From Acidobacteriota bacterium (lineage in GTDB: Bacteria > Acidobacteriota > Terriglobia > Bryobacterales > Bryobacteraceae), in NCBI GenBank assembly GCA_016213725.1, contig JACQZS010000162.1:1-50448 (forward strand): 50,448 nucleotides of DNA, given 5' to 3'. The position numbers and the translations under genes were made by a program. Shown here piece by piece: positions 35,571 to 44,459 of the stretch (its first letter is position 1; each line of letters starts with the position of its first letter). A model generated the notes under the pieces. That model saw nothing but the letters and a program-made list of their open reading frames with translations, was not told the DNA's origin and made no database searches.

Positions 35571-36392
35571 TTGGCAGGTACGCTGTACATCGTCGCGACG
35601 CCGATCGGCAATCTGGGGGACATGACGTTCCGGGCGGTGGAGGCGCTGAAGAGCGTGAGCCGCATTGCGTGCGAGGACACGCGGCAGACGCGGAAGCTGC
35701 TGGACCATTTCGGCATCGGCACGCCGATGGTGAGCTATCACGAGCACAACGAGGCGGAGCGCGCGGCGGAGCTGATCGGGATGCTGGAAGGCGGCGCGGA
35801 CCTGGCGCTGGTGACCGACGCGGGTACGCCGCTGGTGTCGGACCCCGGCTTCCGGCTGGTGCGCGGGGCGGTGGGGCAGGGCATTCGAGTGGTGCCGATT
35901 CCCGGGGTTTCCGCGGTAGTCACGGCGCTGTCGGCGGCGGGACTGCCGAGCGATGCGTTTCGATTTTGCGGGTTCTTTCCGCGCAAGCAGGGCGAGCGGC
36001 GGAGGCTGTTGGAGGGGCTGCGGGAGGACGGATCGACGCTGGCGTTTTACGAGGCGCCGCACAGGATCGTGGAGTCGCTGCGGGACGTGGAGGAAGCGCT
36101 GGGAGACCCGCCGGTGGTGGTGGCGCGCGAACTCACGAAGATGCACGAGGAGTTTCTGCGCGGCCGGGCTTCTGAGGTGAGGGCGGCGCTGGAGGGCCGG
36201 GATTCGATTCGCGGGGAGATGACGGTGCTGATCGGGAAGCCGGACCGGGTAGCGAATCCGGAGGAGACGGTGGAGCAGCATGTGCTGCGCCTGGAAGCGT
36301 CGGGGCTGGCGCGGATGGAGGCGATCAAAGCGGCGGCGAAGGAACGGGGATTGCCGAAGCGCGAAGTGTATAAATTGTTCGAGCGCGACTAG
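35571..36392 (+). CDS. rsmI: 16S rRNA (cytidine-1402-2'-O)-methyltransferase
   Basis: A 273-residue SAM-dependent methyltransferase that adds the 2'-O-methyl group to C1402 in the 30S decoding site. Hallmarks: TLYIVATPIGNLGDMTFRA, ACEDTRQTRKLLDHFG, SDPGFRLVRGAVGQGI and FYEAPHRIVESLRD. It starts with TTG at 35571 and has GGGAGAG upstream. Normal length. The same operon position as the preceding secreted protein is coincidental as far as known. Confidence 0.96.
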   Translation: MAGTLYIVATPIGNLGDMTFRAVEALKSVSRIACEDTRQTRKLLDHFGIGTPMVSYHEHNEAERAAELIGMLEGGADLALVTDAGTPLVSDPGFRLVRGAVGQGIRVVPIPGVSAVVTALSAAGLPSDAFRFCGFFPRKQGERRRLLEGLREDGSTLAFYEAPHRIVESLRDVEEALGDPPVVVARELTKMHEEFLRGRASEVRAALEGRDSIRGEMTVLIGKPDRVANPEETVEQHVLRLEASGLARMEAIKAAAKERGLPKREVYKLFERD

Positions 36393-36525
36393 CCGCCGGC
36401 CGGGACGTCCTCGCGAAGATTTTGAGCATCTTCCCCTCCAACTCCGGCATCAAAGAACCGTAGCCCGGTCTCCGGGTTCACACTGATCTTCCGGAAGTTC
36501 TTCCGGTGTCCCCCTTTTCAATCTC

Positions 36526-38217
36526 ATGAAGCATTCCAATTCGGAGCCCTCCTTGTATCATGGCGTTCACCCGTGGGAGAGGCTCAAGCAGTGGCTGCGC
36601 CTCGAATCGACGGAGATCTGGGTGGCCGTGGTGTACACGGCCGCGACGGGTCTGGTTTCCCTGGCGCTGCCGGTGGCTGTGCAGGCGGTGGTGAACACAG
36701 TGGCATTCGGCACGCTGCTACAGCCGCTGGTGGTGTTGACGCTGATGGTGTTTGTGGCGCTGTGCTTTGTGACACTGCTCAACGCGTGCAGGTATTGGGT
36801 GGTGGAGCTGATTCAGCGGCGCATCTTCGTGCGGATGGCGGGCGAGGTTTCAGAGAAGCTGGTGCGGGTGGAACCGGATGCGCTGGCGGCGTATCACGGT
36901 CCGGAGCTGGTGAACCGGTTTCTGGAGGTGGTGACGGTGCAGAAGGCCGGGGCGGGGCTGCTGCTGGACGGATTGACGGTGGTGGTGCAGACCGTGATCG
37001 GCATGATCCTGCTGGGCGTGTACCATCCGTTTCTGCTGGCTTTTGACGTGCTGCTGGTGCTGTCGATCGTGATTGTGCTGTTTCCGCTGGGCGCGGGTGC
37101 GATTCCGACGAGCGTGAAAGAGAGCAAGGCGAAGTACGCGCTGGTGGCGTGGCTGGAAGAGGTGGCGCGGCACCAGATCGCGTTCAAGACGAAGGCGGGG
37201 GCGGAGCTGGCGTGGGCGAAGAGCAACCTGCTGGTGGGCGACTATCTGAAGTACCGCGCCAGGCACTTCCGGGTGCTGATGCGGCAGATTGTGGGCAGCT
37301 ACACGCTGCAGGCGCTGGCCAGCGCGACGCTGCTGGGGGTGGGCGGCTGGCTGGTGATCAGCCGGCAGATGACGCTGGGGCAACTGGTGGCGGCGGAGAT
37401 CGTGGTGGCGCTGGTGGTGAGCGGGTTCACGAAGTTCGGCAAGCACCTGGAGAGCTTCTACGATCTGATGGCGTCGGTGGACAAGCTGGGTTACCTGACG
37501 GATCTGCCGTCGGAGCGGGAGACGGGCGCGAGTTTGCCGGTGAAGGTGGGAGGAATGGCGGTGAGCTTCCGGGACGCGGGGATCCATGCGGGCGACCGCG
37601 GCATGATTCTGGAGCGGATCAACGTGCAACTGGAGGCGAATGCGCGGGTGGCGCTGGTGGGCGGCATCGGGACGGGCAAGAGCGCGCTGCTGGACGTGCT
37701 CTACGGGCTGCGGGAACCGCGGCAGGGGTATGTGGAGATCGATGGGCGGGACTTGCGGGAAGTGAAGCTGGGCGAGCTGCGCAGCCAGGTGGCGCTGGTG
37801 CGCGAGCCGGAGATCTTCGAAGGCACGGTGCTGGAGAATCTGCAGCTCGGCAACGTTTCGATGACGCTGGAGCAGGCGCGGCAGGCGCTGGAGCAGGTGG
37901 GCCTGCTGGACCGCGTCATGAAGCTGCCGAACGGGATGCAGACGCAACTTTCGACGGGAGGGTTGCCGCTGTCGCCGGGGCGGCGCGTGCAGCTCGAGAT
38001 CGCGCGGGCGCTGGCGCACGAGCCGCGGCTGCTGATTCTGGACGAGTGTCTGGACTGGCTGGACGATTTGGAGGAGCGCGACGCACTGCTGGACTTTTTG
38101 TTCGATCCGGCGCGAGGGTGGACGCTGATTGTGGCCAGCCACAGCGGGGAGTTATTGGCGCGCTGCTCGCGGGTGCTGGAGATCAAGAAGAACACGGTGG
38201 TGGAGGTGCAGCGATGA
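36526..38217 (+). CDS. ABC transporter permease-ATPase with non-canonical ATPase motifs
   Basis: A 563-residue half-ABC exporter, with an N-terminal six-helix membrane domain (about 30-300) and a C-terminal ATPase (about 340-560). Walker A is GGIGTGKSA (K385), Walker B LLILDE keeps the catalytic Glu, and the H-loop is ASHSGEL. However, the signature that is normally LSGGQ reads LSPGR, and the Q-loop position reads VREPEIF, so its Gln appears to be replaced by Arg. It has no C39 peptidase domain. Its stop overlaps the HlyD-like gene by four bases, giving an ABC/HlyD/TolC export set (type I secretion style). The ATG lacks an obvious ribosome binding site. A CCCGG-TCT-CCGGG hairpin lies 50 bases upstream at 36464-36476. 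Confidence 0.88.
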   Translation: MKHSNSEPSLYHGVHPWERLKQWLRLESTEIWVAVVYTAATGLVSLALPVAVQAVVNTVAFGTLLQPLVVLTLMVFVALCFVTLLNACRYWVVELIQRRIFVRMAGEVSEKLVRVEPDALAAYHGPELVNRFLEVVTVQKAGAGLLLDGLTVVVQTVIGMILLGVYHPFLLAFDVLLVLSIVIVLFPLGAGAIPTSVKESKAKYALVAWLEEVARHQIAFKTKAGAELAWAKSNLLVGDYLKYRARHFRVLMRQIVGSYTLQALASATLLGVGGWLVISRQMTLGQLVAAEIVVALVVSGFTKFGKHLESFYDLMASVDKLGYLTDLPSERETGASLPVKVGGMAVSFRDAGIHAGDRGMILERINVQLEANARVALVGGIGTGKSALLDVLYGLREPRQGYVEIDGRDLREVKLGELRSQVALVREPEIFEGTVLENLQLGNVSMTLEQARQALEQVGLLDRVMKLPNGMQTQLSTGGLPLSPGRRVQLEIARALAHEPRLLILDECLDWLDDLEERDALLDFLFDPARGWTLIVASHSGELLARCSRVLEIKKNTVVEVQR

Positions 38218-39518
38218 GTACGCGCGTTTTGCCGGCGATGGAGATGGTGGCGAGCGGGCGTCCGGTGCGCGTGCTGGCGTGGATTCTCGTGGCATTGCTG
38301 GGGGTGACTGGGTTGGGATTGGTGTTCACGCCGTGGCAGCAGAGCGTATCGGGGATGGGCCAGGTGTCGGCGTTGACGCCGCTGGAGCGGCGGCAGACGC
38401 TGAGCGCGCCGGTGGAAGGCAGGGTGCTGCAGTGGCACGTGACGGAGGGTTCGAAGGTGAAGAAGGGGGATCTGATCGTCGAGTTGACGGACAACGATCC
38501 GCTGATCCTGGACCGCATCCGCAACGAGAAGGCGGCGATCGAAGAGCGGCGCATCAATGCGCAAGGGCGGGTGACGGCGCACGAAGACCGGCTGGACCGG
38601 CTGGAGGATTCGCGGGTGAACGCGATCAGCGCGGCGCGCAGCCGGGTGCAGATGGCGGTGGACCGGATCTCGCAGGCGGAGCAGGCGTTGACCGCTTCCG
38701 AGGAGCGTCTGACGGCGGCGCGGCTGAACATCGACCGGCAGAAGAGCCTGTTGAAGAGCGGGCTGACGAGCCAGCGGACGGTGGAGCTGGCGCAGCAGGA
38801 GTATGCGACAGCCGAGGCCGAAGTGAGGCGGGCGCGGGCGGCGCTGAGCGCGGCGCGCACCGAGAAGCAGGCGATCGACGACGATTTGAAGAAAGTGACC
38901 GCGGATGCCGAGGCGGCGGTGCAGGGCGAGCGGGCGACGCTGAACGCGGCGCGGGCGGAGGTGTCGAGCATCCGCGCCGAGATCGAACGGATCAACTCGC
39001 GGCTGGCGCGGCAACAGACGCTGAACATCTACGCGCCGCGCGACGGCACGGTGCTGCGGCTGCTGGCGCAGCCGAACAGCGAGCTGTTGAAGAGCGGCGA
39101 GCCGGTGGTGCAGTTTGTACCGGACGCTTACGATCCGACGGTGGAGCTGTGGCTGAGCGGGAACGACATGCCGCTGGTGCACGCGGGAGATCCGGTGCGG
39201 CTGCAGTTCAACGGCTGGCCGGCGATCCAGTTTGTGGGCTGGCCGTCGGTGGCGGTGGGCACGTTCGGAGGGAAGGTGCAGATGGTGGACGCGACGGATA
39301 CGAAGGAAGGGAAGTTCCGCGTGCTGGTAGTGCCGGACGAGAAGGACGATGCCTGGCCGTCGTCGAACTACCTGCGGCAGGGCGTGCAGGCGAAGGGCTG
39401 GGTGCTGCTGCGGCAGGTGCCGCTGGGTTGGGAGCTATGGCGGAGGTTCAACGGATTCCCGCCGATCATCGCGGAAGACGAGGCCGGGGTGAAGGGCGCG
39501 AAGGAGAAGAAGAAGTGA
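38214..39518 (+). CDS. HlyD-family membrane fusion protein of the ABC exporter
   Basis: A 434-residue adaptor with a single N-terminal transmembrane helix (ILVALLGVTGLGLVF, near residue 24), a lipoyl half (LSAPVEGRVLQWHVTEGSKVKKGDLIVELTD), a very long coiled coil (about 90-260), the second lipoyl half (LNIYAPRDGTVLRLLAQ), a beta-barrel, and a C-terminal domain ending in GWELWRRFNGFPP. It bridges the inner-membrane ABC protein and the outer-membrane TolC-like gene that follows. It overlaps both neighbours by four bases. The GWVLL...ELWRRFNGFPP end is a type I secretion subgroup feature. Confidence 0.9.
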   Translation: MSTRVLPAMEMVASGRPVRVLAWILVALLGVTGLGLVFTPWQQSVSGMGQVSALTPLERRQTLSAPVEGRVLQWHVTEGSKVKKGDLIVELTDNDPLILDRIRNEKAAIEERRINAQGRVTAHEDRLDRLEDSRVNAISAARSRVQMAVDRISQAEQALTASEERLTAARLNIDRQKSLLKSGLTSQRTVELAQQEYATAEAEVRRARAALSAARTEKQAIDDDLKKVTADAEAAVQGERATLNAARAEVSSIRAEIERINSRLARQQTLNIYAPRDGTVLRLLAQPNSELLKSGEPVVQFVPDAYDPTVELWLSGNDMPLVHAGDPVRLQFNGWPAIQFVGWPSVAVGTFGGKVQMVDATDTKEGKFRVLVVPDEKDDAWPSSNYLRQGVQAKGWVLLRQVPLGWELWRRFNGFPPIIAEDEAGVKGAKEKKK

Positions 39519-40912
39519 GGAGCGCGTGGTGGTTGATGGCGCTGCTGCTGCCGGCGTCCGGACAGCAGCAACCGGTTGCGCCGATGAAGCTGGAAGACGT
39601 ACTGGCGTCGGTGGAAAAGCACTATCCGCCGCTGCTGATTGCGCTGCAGGACAAGGTTGTGGCTGACGCCGATGTGACGGCGGCGGAGGGCAAGTTCGAC
39701 CTGGCGTTGAAGGGCGGCTACGACGGCGACTATCTGGGCACGTATCGGAACGACGTCTACCGGGCGGGCGTGGAGCAGTATTCGCAGTTTCAGGGGATGC
39801 AGTACTTTGCCGGGTACACGCTGGGGCAGGGGAGGTTCCCATCCTATGAGGGCAAGCAGAAGACCGACGCGGCGGGCGAGTACAAGGTGGGGCTGAAGAT
39901 GCCGGTGCTTCGTGACCGGGAGACGGATTCGCGGCGAGCGGATCTGAAGAAGGCGCTGATCGGGCGGCGCATTGCGGAGTTGGGTGTGGACCAGCAGCGG
40001 CTGCTGATCGTGCAGCTGGCCACGCGGCGCTACTACGACTGGATTGCCGCGGGGCGGCGCTTCGAGATTGCGCGCGGGGTGCTGAAGACGGCGGAGGCGC
40101 GCGACGCGCAACTGAAGGAAGCTTCGAGTCTGGGCCAGATTCCGGCGATCGACGTGACGGACAACCAGAAGGCGATCCGCACGCGGAGGGCGCAGGTGAT
40201 TGAGGCCGAGCGGGCGCTGATGCAGGCGTCGATCGAGCTGTCGTTGTACTACCGCAATGAGCGGGGCCAGCCCGTGCTGCCGGCGGCGGAGATGCTGCCC
40301 GCGTCGTTCCCGGGCATGCAGAGCTATGAGATGAGCCGGTTGCAGGACGATATCGATCTGGCCATCAAGCGCCGGCCGGAGATCCGGCGTTTTCAGGAGC
40401 AGCGCAGCCAAGTGGAGGTGGACCGGAAGCTGGCGCAGAACCAGTTGCTGCCCGGCGTGGACGTGGTTTTCAGCTATACGCGGCAGACGGGCGAGAGGGA
40501 GGTGGCGCGCGGTCCGAACGACCTGGTGGCGGCGCTGGTGTTCGACATGCCGGCGCAGCGGCGCGCGGCGAAGGGCAAGGAGCGCTCCGCGCTGGCGAAG
40601 ATCGAGCAGTTCGACCAGCGCGAGAGATTCGCCCGCGACCAGGTGACGGCGGAGGTTCGGGACGCCTATTCGGCGCTCCAGGCGGCGTATGAACGGGCCA
40701 AGGTGCTGAGAGAGGAGCTGGAGATCACGGAGCAACTGGAGACGGCTGAAAGAGTGCGCTTCGAACTGGGAGAAGGCACGCTGTTTCTGGTGAACCTGCG
40801 CGAGCAGGCCACCTTCGATACGGCGCTGAGAGAAGTGGCGGCGGCGAACGAGTACTTCCGGGCGCAGGCGTTGTACGATTTTGCGGTGGCCGAGGCGCTG
40901 CGCAGGAAGTAG
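39515..40912 (+). CDS. TolC-family outer-membrane channel protein of the ABC exporter
   Basis: A 465-residue outer-membrane efflux protein. It begins with the signal RSAWWLMALLLPASG after a GTG that overlaps the previous stop (GTGA). The two repeats of paired helices are seen in MKLEDVLASVEKHYPPLLIALQDK and in LDDDID-like LQDDIDLAIKRRPEIRRFQEQRSQVEVD. The C-terminus is FAVAEALRRK. Third component of the operon with the ABC and HlyD proteins, and separate from the TolC part fused to the RND pump at 13.9-15.26 kb. No cargo gene lies in the set. Confidence 0.87.
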   Translation: MRSAWWLMALLLPASGQQQPVAPMKLEDVLASVEKHYPPLLIALQDKVVADADVTAAEGKFDLALKGGYDGDYLGTYRNDVYRAGVEQYSQFQGMQYFAGYTLGQGRFPSYEGKQKTDAAGEYKVGLKMPVLRDRETDSRRADLKKALIGRRIAELGVDQQRLLIVQLATRRYYDWIAAGRRFEIARGVLKTAEARDAQLKEASSLGQIPAIDVTDNQKAIRTRRAQVIEAERALMQASIELSLYYRNERGQPVLPAAEMLPASFPGMQSYEMSRLQDDIDLAIKRRPEIRRFQEQRSQVEVDRKLAQNQLLPGVDVVFSYTRQTGEREVARGPNDLVAALVFDMPAQRRAAKGKERSALAKIEQFDQRERFARDQVTAEVRDAYSALQAAYERAKVLREELEITEQLETAERVRFELGEGTLFLVNLREQATFDTALREVAAANEYFRAQALYDFAVAEALRRK

Positions 40913-40934
40913 CGGGGCCTGATAGTCTCTCTTC

Positions 40935-42104
40935 ATGGGAGGACTCGTGCTGGCGGCGCTGGTGGTGGCGGCGAACTTCGAGGGCGGGAGTGTGGGGAAG
41001 GTGGAGCAGGTGGCGGCCAACCACCTGCGGTGCGCAGTGCGGGGCCAGGCGGACGCCAATCAACGCAACCGCCAGGCGAACTGGTATTTCTTCCGGATCG
41101 ACGGGTTGACGCGGGAGCAGGTGCGGATCGACTTCACGGACCTGGTGGGCGAGTACAACTTCAAGCCCGGCTCGCATGCGGTGACGGCGGGCACGCGTCC
41201 GGTGTACAGCTACGACCGCAAGACGTGGCGGCACTTCGCGGACGACCAGGTGAGCTGGGATGAGCGGGCGACTATGCTTACGGTGCGCTTCCGGCCCGAG
41301 AGCGGCCAGGTGTGGATCGCGCACACGCAGCCGTATCTGAGGGCGGACTTGAAGCGATTGGTGGAGCTGCGGCATCGGGATTTGCGCGTCACCACGATTG
41401 CGCGCTCCGCGCATGGGCGGGAGATTCCACTGCTGACGATCACGGATGCGGCTGTGGCCGATGAAGACAAGCGGAGCATCTGGGTGATGGCGCGGCAACA
41501 CGCGTGGGAGACGGGCACGAGCTATGTGGCGGATGGGCTGGTGCGGTTCCTGCTGTCGGATGCGGAGTCGGCGCGGCAGATGAGGAAGGGCAACGTCTTT
41601 CGGGTGATTCCGATCTTCGACGCCGATGGAGCGGCCGAGGGCGCGGTGCGCTTCAACGCGAACGGCTACGACAACAACCGCAACTGGGACACGGCCGATG
41701 CGCAGCGGATGCCGGAGATCTTCGCGGTGCGGCGGGCGGTGGAGCAGGCCGGGCGGATGGATCTATTCCTGGCGCTGCACAACACGGAGTCGGTCGATTA
41801 TGTGGATGGACCGGTGGATGAGGTGGCGGCGGAGCTGGTGCGCGCGTTGCGGGCGGAGACCGATTTTCTGGACGCGGCGTCGCCGCGGGCGGTGGCGCGG
41901 CGCGGGGCGATCGACGCGGGCCGCATGACGGTGAACCAGTACCTTTATTACACGCACTCGGTGCACGCCTATCTGATGGAGCTGCGTGTGGAGCGCCACC
42001 CTACGTTGGGCCGTCCGCGGACGGCGGGGGATTTTTCCGCCTTTGGCGGCGGGCTGGCCAGAAGCCTGGCTGCCGCGGTATCGACAACTGGAGGTAGACG
42101 ATGA
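40935..42104 (+). CDS. M14-family zinc carboxypeptidase
   Basis: A 389-residue metallopeptidase with an N-terminal beta-sandwich domain (about 15-135) followed by a peptidase domain. Zinc ligands are RQHAWETGTS (H-x-x-E) and, later, FLALHNTES (His). YLMELRVE near the end provides the catalytic Glu, and RFNANGYDNNRNWD is an arginine/asparagine block for substrate binding. This layout fits the cytosolic-carboxypeptidase-like subgroup. The start at ATG 40935 gives a short hydrophobic leader; GTG at 40947, preceded by GGGAGG, may be the true start. It follows the export operon by 22 bases and overlaps the DinB-fold gene by four bases. Confidence 0.88.
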   Translation: MGGLVLAALVVAANFEGGSVGKVEQVAANHLRCAVRGQADANQRNRQANWYFFRIDGLTREQVRIDFTDLVGEYNFKPGSHAVTAGTRPVYSYDRKTWRHFADDQVSWDERATMLTVRFRPESGQVWIAHTQPYLRADLKRLVELRHRDLRVTTIARSAHGREIPLLTITDAAVADEDKRSIWVMARQHAWETGTSYVADGLVRFLLSDAESARQMRKGNVFRVIPIFDADGAAEGAVRFNANGYDNNRNWDTADAQRMPEIFAVRRAVEQAGRMDLFLALHNTESVDYVDGPVDEVAAELVRALRAETDFLDAASPRAVARRGAIDAGRMTVNQYLYYTHSVHAYLMELRVERHPTLGRPRTAGDFSAFGGGLARSLAAAVSTTGGRR

Positions 42105-42589
42105 AAGCGCATGAGAGCGATCCGTACGAAGGGCTGTGGCAAGGTTATGAGGGCGAGTGGCTGCACGTCTCGCGCTACCTGGTGGCGCTGGCGGAGGCCA
42201 TCCCGGAAGACGGGTATGGATGGCGCCCGGCGGAAGGGTGCCGTGCGGTGAGCGAGGCGATCAACCACGTCACGCTGGCCAATTTCTACCTGCTGCATTT
42301 CGCGGGCGGAGCCTTGCCGGCCGAACTCGACGGGCAGCACATGGAGAAGGCGGTGACGGATAAGGAGGAGGTGATCGGATGGCTGCGGCGTTCACTGGCG
42401 GCGGTGGACGCGGCGAGGGTGGCGGCGACGCCGGAGACGCTTGGTGCGGAGCGGACGATTCTGGGACGGGCGGCCACGGTGGATGGAATCCATCTGCGGA
42501 TTCTGGTGCACGCCAACGAGCATTTGGGCCAGTTGGTGGCCTATGCGCGCAGCATGGGGATTGTGCCACCCTGGTCCTCATCGCAGTAA
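42101..42589 (+). CDS. DinB-superfamily metal-binding protein
   Basis: A 162-residue four-helix-bundle protein of the DinB/YfiT/BstA superfamily. Metal ligands are expected in AINHVTLAN and HLRILVHANEHLGQ, the conserved three-His set. Known relatives include thiol S-transferases and maleylpyruvate isomerases, but many have no known substrate. The ATG overlaps the M14 stop as ATGA. It is followed after 28 bases by a secreted PIG-L deacetylase. No signal peptide, so cytosolic. Confidence 0.88.
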   Translation: MKAHESDPYEGLWQGYEGEWLHVSRYLVALAEAIPEDGYGWRPAEGCRAVSEAINHVTLANFYLLHFAGGALPAELDGQHMEKAVTDKEEVIGWLRRSLAAVDAARVAATPETLGAERTILGRAATVDGIHLRILVHANEHLGQLVAYARSMGIVPPWSSSQ

Positions 42590-42617
42590 GAACGAACCGC
42601 TGGGGGAGAATGGACTC

Positions 42618-43451
42618 ATGAGACAGTTCGCCGCGGCAGGAGTTGTCCTGCTTGCCTGCCTTGCGCCTGCCCTGATGGGCGCCGACGCTCCGCCGAAGAT
42701 CGAAGAGATCCGGGGGAAGAATATTCTGCTGTTCACGCCGCATCCGGACGATGATGCGTTCTGTTGCGGCGGGACGCTGGCGCTGCTGGCGAAGAACGGC
42801 AACACGGTGCGGATCGTCATCTACACGAACGACGACAAGGGATCCTACGATCTGGAGATGACGGGCGAGCGGCTGGCGCGCATCCGGAAGGCGGAAGAGG
42901 AAGAGGGCAACCGGATTCTGGGCATTCCGAAGGAGAACATCCTGTGGCTGGGCCATCACGACGGGCTGCTGGAGTATGTCGATTCGCGGCGGCTGGTGGA
43001 GCAGGCGACGGAGGTGATCCGCCGCTACCGGCCAGACATCGTGATGACGGTGGATCCGGGCGCGGAGTATGTGCGCTGGCACAAGACGGACCACCGCATG
43101 GCGGCGATGAACACGCTGGACGCGATTCGCGCGGCGGAGTTCCACCTGTACTTTCCGAACCAGCGGCTGCAGCAGGGGCTGGAGCCGTGGAAGGTGCCGG
43201 CGATGCTGTTCTTCTATGTGACGGAGAAGGACGCCAACGTGTGGGTGAACATCGACTCCGTGATGGACAGGAAAGAGGCCGCCGGGCTGGCGCATGTGAG
43301 CCAGTGGGAGCCGGCGATGCACAAGTACCGCCCGGATTGGACGCCGGCCGACAAAGAGAAGGCGCGGGCGGAGCTGCACACGATCATCCAGCGGAAGAAT
43401 GGGCACTGGGTGGAGGCGTTCCGCTGGGCTACGGAGTTCAACCAGTATTAG
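42618..43451 (+). CDS. Secreted PIG-L/LmbE-family deacetylase
   Basis: A 277-residue zinc deacetylase of the LmbE family, whose members remove acetyl groups from N-acetylglucosaminyl or related compounds (PIG-L, MshB, BshB). A signal peptide (QFAAAGVVLLACLAPALMG) precedes it, so it is exported, unlike MshB/BshB. The metal site is H42-P-D-D-D46 in FTPHPDDDAFCCGGT, and the third ligand is probably in RWHKTDHRMA. The ATG at 42618 was chosen for the signal; the frame continues upstream as a shadow. It ends the run that started at the ABC operon. Confidence 0.9.
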   Translation: MRQFAAAGVVLLACLAPALMGADAPPKIEEIRGKNILLFTPHPDDDAFCCGGTLALLAKNGNTVRIVIYTNDDKGSYDLEMTGERLARIRKAEEEEGNRILGIPKENILWLGHHDGLLEYVDSRRLVEQATEVIRRYRPDIVMTVDPGAEYVRWHKTDHRMAAMNTLDAIRAAEFHLYFPNQRLQQGLEPWKVPAMLFFYVTEKDANVWVNIDSVMDRKEAAGLAHVSQWEPAMHKYRPDWTPADKEKARAELHTIIQRKNGHWVEAFRWATEFNQY

Positions 43452-43505
43452 CGCGGGGAGCGGCTACTGGCGCGCGGGGCGGTGATGAAGCGAAGCGGGC
43501 GCCTA

Positions 43506-44192
43506 CTATTGGCGGCGACGGAGCCGCCAGGCGCCGGCGAGAAGAGCACCCAGGAGGGGGAGCACCTGTGCCGGCTCAGGAATTTCGGAAGGGGTTTCAA
43601 TATCAAGGCTCCAGCTACCCAAAGAACCTGTGTCCATATCGTTCAAATCCCTGATCGTAAGTCTCCAATCGCCAGCGACGATCTGCCCGTTGAAGAAATC
43701 GGAGAAAGGGGTCTCCGCGCTGCTGTAAGAGGCCCCAGTGGGATAGTAGTCACCTGCAGGCAGCGTGGTTGTGCTGGTCCACGGATTCCCCGTGAAATTG
43801 TTGTTGAACCGGTAGGTTCCGGATAGGTTAGTGCCGTATCCTGTATCGGTATTGATATTCGCGCCGGGCCTGAACAAAAACGTTGCGCCACCGAATCCGA
43901 CATGTTCAAGGCTCATCTGCAAGTCGCCCAACCACGTGTGCGACATTTCAGTCAGTGTCAGGGTGAGATTGTTGCCGGCGGCAAGAATCGAGCCTGCGGC
44001 GGCAATGTTGATCGTCGATTGAAATAGCCCAGGCGTGCCGGGCCCCTGATCGCAATTGAGTGCCCCAACGCCAATCACACAATCAGGAATGGCTCCTCCC
44101 GCGCCGGACGCAGAGATCGTTGCGCCAGATGCCACGGCGAGCGCGATGATGGCAAGAAACGCGATTCGGCCCGCTTGAACGGAGCACTTCAT
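43506..44192 (-). CDS. PEP-CTERM protein with P-domain-like beta-sandwich (copy 1)
   Basis: A 228-residue surface protein with a signal peptide (AGRIAFLAIIALAVASGA). A beta-sandwich follows that resembles the proprotein-convertase P-domain: LTLTLTEMSHTWLGDLQMSLEHVGF, GTYRFNNNFTGNPW, FSDFFNGQIVAGDWRLTIRDLNDMDTGSLGSWSLDIET. The C-terminus EIPEPAQVLPLLGALLAGAWRLRRRQ is a PEP-CTERM-like tail whose helix lacks the usual central pattern. The ATG at 44192 has GGAGGAG seven bases upstream. It is a tandem paralogue of the gene at 44460-45134. Confidence 0.82.
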   Translation of the reverse strand: MKCSVQAGRIAFLAIIALAVASGATISASGAGGAIPDCVIGVGALNCDQGPGTPGLFQSTINIAAAGSILAAGNNLTLTLTEMSHTWLGDLQMSLEHVGFGGATFLFRPGANINTDTGYGTNLSGTYRFNNNFTGNPWTSTTTLPAGDYYPTGASYSSAETPFSDFFNGQIVAGDWRLTIRDLNDMDTGSLGSWSLDIETPSEIPEPAQVLPLLGALLAGAWRLRRRQ

Positions 44193-44403
44193 TTTCTCTC
44201 CTCCTATTCTCCTTTTCCAACTGCAACAGAAGGACTTAACATTCCCCCCTGCACTGGTAGAGTTTAGCACATGTTTCAGATTTTGCCATCAGGAAATCCG
44301 CTGAGGGTCGAGTGTCAGCCGCTTCGGCGTTGATGCCGGAGGGGAGTGCATGCCCAAGCGATAGAGGAGAGTGCAAGCACGCTGGAAGCGCGGGCTGAAA
44401 CAG

Positions 44404-44437
44404 AACCGCCCCGCGTGCCAGTGCACGCGGGGCGGTT
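44404..44437 (-). terminator. Terminator hairpin between the P-domain genes
   Basis: A perfect 15-bp stem (AACCGCCCCGCGTGC / GCACGCGGGGCGGTT) with a CAGT loop lies 23 bases beyond the stop of the gene at 44460-45134. On the minus strand TCTGTTTCAG follows, a weak T-rich tail. The remaining 210 bases to the next start hold no obvious gene. Confidence 0.75.
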
Positions 44438-44459
44438 GGGAAGCGAAGCCGGGTGCCGG

